A DNA stretch of 64,000 nucleotides from Ficedula albicollis. Taxonomy: Eukaryota > Chordata > Aves > Passeriformes > Muscicapidae. Of the stretch, positions 54,201 through 64,000 are shown in pieces. The translations under genes and the position numbers were made by a program. Each line of letters begins with the position of its first letter. The first letter of the stretch is position 1. Location: NCBI RefSeq assembly GCF_000247815.1, contig NC_021677.1, positions 7,766,447 through 7,830,446 of the forward strand, read 5' to 3'. Below the pieces are notes generated by a model. The model was not told the DNA's origin, searched no databases, and was given only the letters and a program-made list of their open reading frames with translations.

Positions 54201-57175
54201 TCATTGTCAATTTATGTTTCTCCAACAGCAAGAAGTCTCAGTGACTGTTAGGTCTGGCCCCACTAAAAAAGACACATCTACTTCATCAGAACTTGTATAC
54301 TGACCAAAACAGCAAAGTGAACTACTTTTAATTCTTTATATATTCGGTTCTATTATTGTAAACTTTGTGCACTTGCCTAGCTTTAAAAATGTGAATATTA
54401 ACATATGAAAATGAAAAATTTATATTTGAGGATCTGGATACACTAGGAAGTTGCTGGGAAATGAAGTTTACCTGTAAAATCACTGTAGATTTGTACTTCA
54501 CATGTGTCTCTGCTTGGTCTCTTACCACCAAATCTGACTTGAATTAAATCTCCTTTGAGTAAAACACTAATGGTTAATTTTTAAAGTTAACCCACACACA
54601 CATATTTGCATCCACAACATTTTGAAGACATGCCATGGGACAACCTGGAGGTGGCTGCAATAGCCTCCCAAAAAGACCAGGAGTGTGCCAGCTGTGACTC
54701 CAAGCATCCTGTCACCTGAGAGCACAAGCCATGTTCCCATGTGTGGCAAAACCAGTTGTTCAGATTCTCCAGCAGGGAAGGAACACATCGTGTGAGTATG
54801 TGTGATTTCTTATCTGGAAGTGAGGTTTGGTGGTAGGAGTACAGGGCCAGGAATTCCCCGTCCAAATACAGGGTTGGTCATAGCCTTGCCAAATTATTTG
54901 TTCTACTTCTTGCTTCTTTTTAACGTTATCATTGATAGTCAAATTTTTTTGGTCTTGTAAGACTAGAATGGTAGCGTTAAACTAACCTCAGATACACAAA
55001 AATACAAAAACTTTTGTTATTGCTAAAACTTAAAATTACAAGAAAGCCAACAATGAGCTAGGCAAATAAGTACGTACCTTTGCAAAAGCCACTCCAATTC
55101 AGTTATGTTCCAAAGCAGCTCCATGCTATGTGTCTTAATGGCATCAATCATGCACTCCCAGCACAGCTAAAATCCAATATCATTTTGCTGAGTAAAGGAT
55201 GCGATATGCATTGGACAATCCCTATGGCAACTCATCCAAATGCTTTTCAGGATACATTCTACTGCAGTGAAAACAGACAAGAAAAACTGATTTTTTTTTT
55301 CCAAAGACAGGCAATATCAGAGGCTGAACCAGATTTCCAGAGACCTCCTTTAAACCACAGCTAGAACTCAAAAACTTTTCATAGCCTAAAACTCTGGGCA
55401 TAAGTTCTGGCAATTGCCTCCATCCCTCCTCCAGGACAGGCAACTCAGCCTTGCTTTCCAGAGAAGAGGTAATTAGAAACACACTTACTACCTGTGATTG
55501 GGAATAATTACCAGGTGAGATTACTTCCTACGGAGAACCTGGTTCCCTTAGCAAGCCCAAAACCAGACAACACAAAGAGCTTGTGGTTCAGTGGTAGCAA
55601 TTTTCTATCTGTGATGCAAATCAATACATTATATAATTAACACTCATGTTATTTTTGTGGACTTCACTGGTTTTGTTTGTTCCACTTGAAGTGAATTCTC
55701 TCACCCTGATGCTAAGGCAGCCAAAACAATAAATGCTGTGAGTCAGCTTCTAAGGGAATTGAGCACCTCTCCTCGCAAATAGAGTGCCATATGGATTCCT
55801 TTCATGAATTTGGGATTTCCTTTTAAAGTCACAGAACGCTTTCAGCATTTCATGGCTGGTGCTGGTGCTGCTCAGGTTCCTTTTGTGATTTGTATCCCAG
55901 GGACACAGAGCCCCGTGCACCACCAGCTTCTTTCCTTGTTTTTCACCCCTCATTTATCAATCTGTGTAAATAAGATGCACAACATCCACTGCTAATAAAC
56001 AAACTCTCACTTTGATTACACTTTCAATTTCCAAGTGCAGACCTGACTTAACAATGAAGAACAAATAGGTTTGGGGTTTCAGTGCCCTTGGAAGATTGTT
56101 CACAAATATATGATTCATATCCAATCCTGTACATTAACACTTTCCATATGACTCATATATACAGTTAAACAATAAAACAGAAAGCTTATTGAGGTTTTGT
56201 TTAACGTACATGAAGCACCTATTATTTATATTTTTCAATTTAATTGTTTAACAATTTGCTGATCCTATTATTAGCTGCAAGGAGGGGATGTTTCCACTTC
56301 TGTCTCAAAATAAATAGATGCTTTTGAATTTACTCTGATTTATATTTAGAATCTTTCAGCAACAGTTCAGAACATAAATAACAAAAAGCCATTAGGCACT
56401 GTATGGAGCAGGGTATGTACCTTACCAACCTGCCCACAGAACATTATTTGAATGGCTGGAAGGCAACTGCCCTGTGTTTCTCATTCTATAGAGCATGATG
56501 TGCGCAACATACCAATCAACATGCCGTTTCCTCTCATTGTTTTCCTCTCCAAAGTGAAGGATAAACGAGAAAATTTGTCCTTCCTCACACAATAGAGTCT
56601 TTCAGTCTTCTATCTGGTCCCTACACGTTAGGATGTTCATTGCAATACAATTCCCGGATGAATTGTAATGAGCAACTGGCAAATCTGAAACCTGTTAAGA
56701 GTTCAAGCTCAGTTAAAAAAACCCTGAAGTGTTATTTTTAAAACTTTATCCTTCACTATTCAGTATTATTTTAAAGTATGTAAAATCATCATAATTGGGC
56801 CATATTTGCAGTTTCACTGCAAAAAAAAAACCAAAAAAACCAAACAGCTCCAAGTCCACACACAGAAACCATGGAAGTACTAAGCAGTGTTTGTAAGAAT
56901 CATACTGTAATGTAGATATATATTCAGGCAAAATATAAGATTTTAATCTCCTGTTTCAACCTGCAGGGCAGTTTCTTATCTTGGGACATATATGTCTGCC
57001 TGGAGTTGCCTACATGCTGCTTTCAAACTGGTTTTACAAAAGTGGTCCTATCTTTAAGAAAGCTATTTCTAAAAAATGACAGAAGTAAGTGTTCCACTGC
57101 AGACAAAGCTTTTTCAGTTTGCTCCATCAAACTTTTCCAGCTTTTCCAAATTCTAAAATACTAGAGGACAAATTC
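51255..57175. other. Gene-free stretch, nothing recognised
   Basis: About 5.9 kb of AT-rich, apparently single-copy sequence with a TTG-rich patch at 51713-51731. The frames are at most 95 codons, overlap on both strands and are unrecognised. No LTR or CR1 pattern was recognised. Confidence 0.5.
56821..56845 (+). repeat. A/C-rich tract
   Basis: Ten A, two C, seven A, then CCAAAC. Same compositional class as the tracts at 9372, 21578 and 51053. Confidence 0.8.
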
Positions 57176-57275
57176 AGGAAACACACTGATGATACAGGAC
57201 CATATTCAAGATGTTGTTCTTGTCAAGGAAACACACTGATGACACAGGACCATATTCAAGATGTTGTTCTTGTCA
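57176..57275 (+). repeat. Two-copy tandem duplication, 50-bp unit
   Basis: Positions 57176-57225 are repeated at 57226-57275 with one difference (GATGATA versus GATGACA). Confidence 0.92.
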
Positions 57276-58640
57276 GTAACCCATCAAGTGATGAGTAAGA
57301 AACTCCTGGGTTCCATCCTAACTGCTGAAGTTACAAAACAGTCACCCTTTAGGTGTGAGGCTGGCCCTAAACTCAGAGGTCAGGTCTGCCTTGAGAATGC
57401 TTTCAACTCTACCCACTAAATTGTGTCATTTCCAACTGCTTCCTGACTCTCCATGCTCCTCACTGGTGGCAGTCATGGTCTTTGACACAATGTCTTCAGC
57501 AGCTGACCTTGCAGAGGCAGGAACAGTGGTTTGCTGGTGTTGACAAAGTCTTTCTGCTCTCCCAACTGTGGATGCTATTTCAGGTTGGCTGAGCAAGGAC
57601 AGGGAAGATGGGGGAGCTACTCACAAGCAGACACCAGGACCAGTCATTGCTCCCACATGGCTAATAATTAAATCCCAGAAAACTACATTTTTTGTAAAAT
57701 AACGTTAACACCTTATCCCTGTCCCACCAGCAGAGACTAAATAGAAAATTCTTCACTAGGGATGAAGCAACATCCTTAGTTTCCCCCTCAAATTTCCACA
57801 GACATAAAGGGAAAGGGAATAGTGCCCATGCTTCTGCTTGGTCAGGAGCTCAAGCCTGCTCCCACTTACCATATCCACTTGAGAGGGATACAACTGGACT
57901 CTCACTGCCCTGGTAGCTGAGCATGCTCCCATTATCCCTCATTAATGGTTACATTCACATTAGAGCAACCTCCAAGAGCCTCACCTGTGAAGGATTCTCT
58001 GGGAGTAGGTGCCTCAGGCAGCAGCATCACTCCCAAAGGACCTGCCCCAGATAGCCTGGATGTACATGCCACCTTAGGGTGGTGCCACGTACCTCTTTCT
58101 TGGCTGGAAATCCACCTGAGGGTACTGGAGAACCACCTGAGGGTCCCTTAGGACCAGCCAGGGATTAACAAAGCTGGGCATGGCAGGCAGCATTCCTACT
58201 CAGCAACATGGCTCTGCAGGCAAAACACTTCCACACATGCCTCCATTCCAGAATGCCTCACAAAACACAAGCCAGTTGCACGTTTCACCATGCAGCTCTT
58301 ATCTCAGCACCAGATGATCAAAAAAACTGAAGGGAAATATGAGCAGAGGAAGTGATCTCTGTGTTTTCATGTCCTGCTTGATGCTAGGAAAAATATTTCC
58401 TTAGTATCTCTGTGGGCTCTGCAAGTCAGCATCAGGGGAGATCTACTGGTTGCCAGAGAGCATAAAACACCAAATGTCAGGAAAAAAAATAATAAGAAGA
58501 AGTAAAGCTTTAAGAATATTCATAAATGTCTGTCCCTTCCCACAGTCAGTGAGAAGACACGGAAACACACACACCTCCAATCTTTTCTGGAACAAACCTT
58601 GGGAGTTTCTTCACAAGATATTTTGTCTAAGTTCTTATTT
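57276..58640. other. Gene-free stretch, nothing recognised
   Basis: Somewhat more GC-rich than the preceding stretch. A short imperfect 21-bp-period repeat of CCACCTGAGGGT occurs at 58112-58144. The frames are at most 100 codons and unrecognised. Confidence 0.5.
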
Positions 58641-58705
58641 GTTTTTCTGGGGGTTTTTTGTTCGTTTTTGTTGGGTTTTTTTTGAGGGGGGGTGTTTGTT
58701 TTTGT
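58641..58705 (-). repeat. G/T-rich tract, the reverse complement of the A/C class
   Basis: T runs alternate with blocks of G, including a block of seven G (58685-58692 region). Read on the minus strand it becomes an A/C tract like those elsewhere in the window. Confidence 0.75.
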
Positions 58706-61700
58706 TTGAAAAGGTTGAAAGCAGCTATTTGTGTCAGGGCAGCACAGGGTGAAGGGGAGCCTCTCTTTGCTTAGTGCTGAGCCTTTGAAATGGGCAGAAG
58801 AAAGAGAGTGGGAAATGGCCCATCAGGGCCAGGGCAGAGCATCCTCTCCCCAGAGATGGTGGGACCTGGGTCTGCCACCAGTGACACTTCTAGTCATAAG
58901 TGATACCAGATACCGCAAAGAGGAAGGCAGAAAACCCCTCTGGTCTGGACACTCCACACAGCTCTGAGCTCTGCTGACAGAGATGCTGACACTGGTGACA
59001 GCATCACAGTGTTCCAACCTTTCTAGAGGCCAAAGGTTCTAGAGACCCATTTCCTAAGCCAGCTATTCATCCATTCTTCTGCTAGCAGCTGGGGCCAGTG
59101 ACAATGATGAAGGGCTGGGGGTGGAGAGTTTGAAGCTGGTTATCACTCAGTTTGCTTCAGAGGAGCCACACAATTCAGTGAATCTGCTTGAGCTGGGTAA
59201 CAAGCCCCCCATTAAACATTTTCCAGCCTCCACTGATCATCCCCCAACCTGTCCCGTGGCTGCTCCCATTGCTGACTGCTGTTTGAGTTCTCACATGGTG
59301 CTGCTCTTTGAATTTTCAGTTTTTCACAATAAAGTGATCTCCCCACCCTCTTTGCATTGTTTTGTAAGCCATTTGTTTTTAAGTAAGATTCTTTTTTCCC
59401 TCATGAAAAGAAAGAGCAAGACTTTGTCTGAATACAAATCCCATACCCAGCAGTGTGCTGACATTTGTGCATAGAGATGTGCTTTCCAGTTTATTCTATT
59501 GTGTGTTTTGGTTTCTTTATTTAATTTTTTTTCTTTTAAAAGTAGTTCAGTGGAAAGTTTGGATGATTCCAGGTGAGTATCCTTTAACACCACCAGGGAA
59601 ATAGCCTGAAAAATTGGAAATACGGAACAGTGTTGCCAGAGGATTTGTGTATGGATTGTAGGTTCCTTGATTTTGCTTTATTTAATATAAGACATCCAAA
59701 AAAAGAAAAGACAATTTTCATTGGTAGCATCAACAGCTGTGCTTCTCTCCACCTGGATATATTAATGCAAGTGCAGGATTTCTGCTGTGTCAGTCACCTG
59801 CCTTTTTAGAGCCCACCATTGGAGTGAGCACAGGGCTCATGTTGGGGCAGGTCCTGGCGTCCACCAAGGATTCTGGCTCCTTTCGTAGCAGCACAATTCC
59901 AGCTATGAGTCCTTGCTGATGCCCAGCAGAGGCTGGGTGCTCAGAAGGACACCAGGACATGGATACTCCCATAGATTTACACACCCCAGGCACAGTAATT
60001 GCCTAGTGGTTCCCAAGTGCCAGGTTTGCCCCAGAACAGCCAGGTACAAGGCTGGAGCATTATTCCATGGCACTATCTAGTTCCCCCTAAAGGAATTCTG
60101 TCCAGAGCTCTCCTCCCAAGGCCCTTCCTGACCTAAACCTTAGCTAATACTTTGCAGAGAAAACACAGAAGGTGATAAACCATGAGAAAAAGTGAACGTC
60201 ACTGTTTTCCCTTCTTGAACCTCCTGGGAGCCAGGAGAACTGGAGCAAGGCCAGTCACCGCACAATCCCTGCTGTCCCTCTTGGGGAACCTAGTTTGCTC
60301 ACTCCAGGAATGACAAGTGTTTGGCCCAAACATGGGCAGAAAACCATTTTGGATACACAAACTGCCCCTACCCTTTCTTCCTCAGGTGCCTCTCACCCTG
60401 TGTCTCTTTGACGCTCCCCTGGGCTGCTGTTCTGAGGCAGACAACAGCCAGAGCATGCAACATCAACACCACAGAAGCAAAAACATAAATTACTGCAGCT
60501 GGCCTTTAATTTTTACTAATTACATATAACACATCACATCTTCTCTATTTTTTTTAATGATAGCCATGGCTAGGCTGAGCATTTTCTATCTTAAACATTA
60601 CACATAATTGGCAGATTTCAAATAGATGAGAATTCAGACTCATTTCATACAAAGAAATAAAATCTCAAGTCTGTTTCTTCTCTCTGAATATCCTTCACTC
60701 ATCAGGCTCTCAGCCTCTAAACCTATTTGCTAAATAGGAAAAGCTCCATGGCTTGCTTTAAAAATTTAAATACACGGGAGTCTGCTTGTAGCCCACAGGA
60801 AGAGAGAACACAGGCTGAGACCACACAAACCAGGAAATGCTCAAAAGCTGGGAGACAGCTGTATAAAAACAGGTTATATCCAAGAAAAAACACAAACTTA
60901 AAACTCCAATTCAAGTCTGCAGGACTCTTGCCAACCAATGAGTTAGGCTCTAGTGATGTATGGAATATATTTGCTCTGAGCCTATGCTCTGCTTTACACC
61001 AGAAACTTTTAAACCATCTTTACAAATACTTTCCCATCTTTTGCCAAGTAAATGTACAGTCTTTTTCCCCTCACGTTGGTATCTAGTGTTGTTCTTACTA
61101 ACTTAATGATTTCTGAATATTCTCAAATACTTCTTTGGTGTTCACCAAACTTTAGTGCCTTCTTATTTTGGCAAAACCAGCATTTTTTGAGTATTTACTT
61201 TGCACACACACTTTACAAAAAGACCAACAAAACTGCCTAAAAATGCTTCAGTGATCACTGATATTTCAGCTTGGCAGATAGGCAGACTTGTCTGCTCTAC
61301 TGCATTACTCTTGAAACAACAAGTTGTTCCTCCACTTTCCACTGTGATCTTTTGTCCAGAGTGATCCTTTTTCCTCCCACGAAGCTGCCACACTCTGTGT
61401 CTGCACCAGCAGGGACTTCCATAAGCTAGGCCTGACTTTTCTGCTGTACCCCTTTTGATATTATACACAATTCTTTTACATTTTCCCAGCTCCTGCTGTC
61501 CAAGAGGAAAGGTTGGGTTAGGCTCCAAAAGCCTAAAAGATGTGGCAAGGACACAAACAGATGGAACCTGCAAGTGGCTCCACGAAGATGGGAGATCTGC
61601 CAACAAACCCTGATGTTTTTTTGGTCATGCCCTGAATTCATTCCTACTCATCCTTCATGGTACAAACAGATGTGTAGAGTGACCTGCAAGCCTTCTCCTC

Positions 61701-63240
61701 TGGATTTAAGCAACATTTGATTACAAAGATAGAGTTTGAAAGGAGACAAAGCAAGGCCAGGTGCTGTTCAGTTGCAGGAGGTTGAATCCCTTCAAAACCC
61801 TACATCCAAGAAGAACTGATAGGAAAAGACCCTGCAATTGCTTCTGTAGATTATATTTAGTGCAGTCAAGTGTGGTCCTGGTGTTCATTAACATTTAGGC
61901 TCAAGTGCTTGTCAGATATGAATAAAGAAGATTTCTTCTTTTCCAGGGGTCGCAGCTGTACGTAAAGTAAAAACTAAAATTAGAAACCATGACTTTCACT
62001 AAGGAATGCAGGAAATGTTATGATGTATTTTCATTGCAACCACTTGAAAACAGAATTTCTGCGGAAATAAAGCAACTCCAAATACACTGAACTTGCTGAC
62101 TGAGTTGGTCCAGAAAAAAAAATATCACAAGTCAGCAATTTGAAGCAGCAGCAGCAGCAAATGTACTGCATCTGCAGCACTGATGTAATGTGCATTGCAA
62201 CATCACATTTTGCTGCACACTGTGCTCATGAGTTTGATTGAGCAAAAGCTTTTGAGATGAAGCTTAGGAGTTTCTGCACATTACATAATAGACTTTCCTT
62301 TAGAGCTGAGGCTGGTAGATGTTGGAACCACCCAACTTCTAAAGAAACACAACTTTTAACGGGAGCAATTTCCTCCAACTTCCATCTTACCCTGATCTCA
62401 GGCACGCAGCAAATTAAAAACCAGCACAGGTCTAGCCAATGCTCCTAATGCACCCAGAATTATCAGCACTCCAACATTTTCCATTCAAAATAGTTATGCA
62501 AATAATCTTCTATCGCCACATGCAAATGATTGAATTGGTTTTTGGTAATTTTTCAAACTATTTCCCAGGTCTTATCAGCCCCTAAGAAGCAAAATATTAA
62601 GATAAAAGCAGGCATCTCTTCACTTCAAATTTTCCAATAATGTTCTACTTTAATAGTGGCCATAAGAAATTAATAGCAGCTGTTAAAAATCTCTTCAGAA
62701 AAAGATATATCCTCTACTCTACAGAAGGACAATAGAAAAAAATCTACAAGAGAATTGTGGAATAACAGTTCCTGCTTTAATATTACAATACATTTCTGCA
62801 TTCCTGAAGCTGCACACACTGCTGTTTGGAAGTTAAATGAGCAGGAATCATGACATTATATGATTAAATTTAAGGAGGGCGACTGCATTTAAAAGAGATT
62901 TAGGATCATTTTATCTTTTGCACATTATATTAAACAACTATGAAATATAAAGTAACCAGAAATTAAGTCAATAAACCCACTTGAATTAATTTTCCCCCCA
63001 CTTTGTATTGTCCTTCTGAAGTTCACTCCATGCCGCTTCTGCTCACAAAAATTGTGCAAGAGGATTTTATTTGCTGCTGCCAAAATCCCAAGCATCAAGA
63101 TTTTTTTGTGTTCTGATGGAGATGGCCACTCTTGAGAAGTCAGGCCTTACTTTCTGCCAGTTTTTTTCTCTAACTTATCTGAGTGTTGCTCATTGTCTGT
63201 TCAGAGCTCTCTGATCTTCTCTATCACAGCATTTTATATA
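58706..63240. other. Gene-free stretch, nothing recognised
   Basis: About 4.5 kb without a supportable gene. The longest frames (117, 119 and 147 codons) are unrecognised, and several overlap on opposite strands. A short CAG-type run (GCAGCAGCAGCAGCAA) occurs at about 62145-62160. No repeat family was recognised. Confidence 0.5.
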
Positions 63241-63273
63241 AATTACATTATATTACATTACATTACATTAATT
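63241..63273 (+). repeat. ATTAC pentanucleotide microsatellite
   Basis: About six ATTAC-like units, one of them altered to ATTAT. Confidence 0.88.
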
Positions 63274-64000
63274 TAACTCCACCATGGGCATCCCATGTTA
63301 TGCACCCTTTCCTGCTTACAGTTTCCCTAATTTTCCAGTCACTGGGATATCTAAGAGTGACTGAGAACTAGTTCATACACAGGCAAATGTTTCCCCATAA
63401 TGTTTAAAACCCTTCACACTGCTCAGCTACAAGGATAAGGCAAGAAGTAGCAATGCACTTTGAAAAAGCAGAGAGCACATGGCAAACTACCAGGATTAAA
63501 GGGATCCCACCAAATATCAGAGTGCACTTCTTAGAAACACTCTGCTTATGCTAGAATAGTGCCTCTAGCCTTCGTTTTCCAGGAAAATTGCCATGACCAT
63601 GTAACCAGCAGAATGGAACAGCTTGGTTATTCTCAGAGAAAGTGAGCTTTAATAATGGTGCTTACTCTCCCTGAGGAATATTTCTGGATAGAGGACACCA
63701 ATGTTTTGCTTTTCTTATTGACAGCTCCCAGCCAGGCCAGGAGAGCCATGGTTCTCCCAGCCCTGAGCTGGTGCAATACATCACTCATGAGCAGCTGACA
63801 GCCCAAATGTTCTGCGTGGAGCCTGCACAGCCACACGGTTGGGCTGGGGACGGTTGTGGTCTCTGTAAAGGGAAAGGAACATTCACCAGGAAAATGAGAT
63901 GAAAATCATCAGCAGAGAGTGGCCAAGGAGTTTTTCAACTCTGATTTACTTGCTGTTCTTGGCTCATCACTCCCCTTCTCTTTTTCTGAAGGGTCCATCA
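63274..64000. other. Gene-free stretch to the window end
   Basis: Apparently single-copy sequence. The only frame above 60 codons fully inside it (minus strand, 63633-63836) is unrecognised. Confidence 0.5.

Noticed and set aside
61163..61606. 147-codon minus-strand frame
   Set aside because: No recognisable domain and overlapping frames. Not supported as a gene.

Overview
The window looks like nuclear DNA of a bird, most likely a songbird. The evidence is three fragments of CR1-type LINE and five blocks that resemble avian (mostly passerine) endogenous-retrovirus LTRs. This naming comes from memory of repeat families, not from a search. I found no protein-coding gene, tRNA, rRNA, CRISPR array or bacterial-type operon that I can support. 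The open frames are short, and the very long ones are only translations of homopolymers. The window is best read as intergenic or deep intronic, AT-rich sequence in a gene-poor region.

Layout. 1-8,000: apparently single-copy DNA broken by two giant G runs (804-1146 and 6391-7021), an A22G21 tract and a TG microsatellite. 8,670-10,240: A-rich tracts next to a CpG-rich, non-repetitive block (about 9841-10235), the best candidate here for a cis-regulatory element. 10,240-21,700: quiet sequence with a strong hairpin, an 18-bp palindrome, an old CR1 fragment and a 72-bp tandem duplication. 21,790-23,205: a degraded, GC-rich LTR-like element. 23,200-28,800: quiet, with an 89-bp duplication and a longer old CR1 fragment. 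28,840-30,128: an LTR with TG...CA ends and a 5-bp target duplication, whose middle is a 651-nt G run. 30,134-39,245: quiet, apart from an almost perfect 730-bp tandem duplication. 39,246-43,500: a cluster of three LTRs, one of them a complete 310-bp solo LTR with a 6-bp target duplication. 43,500-64,000: quiet, with four more two-copy duplications, A/C-rich tracts and pentanucleotide microsatellites.

The main observations concern structure rather than genes. First, the three giant G runs are probably assembly gaps or uncalled bases written as G: each is flanked by sequence that would continue naturally across it, and all lie on the same strand. Second, the window has an unusual number of young two- or three-copy tandem duplications with 50-90 bp units, plus one of 730 bp. 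Third, the LTRs keep readable promoter and polyadenylation signals. I did not find a new biological system.
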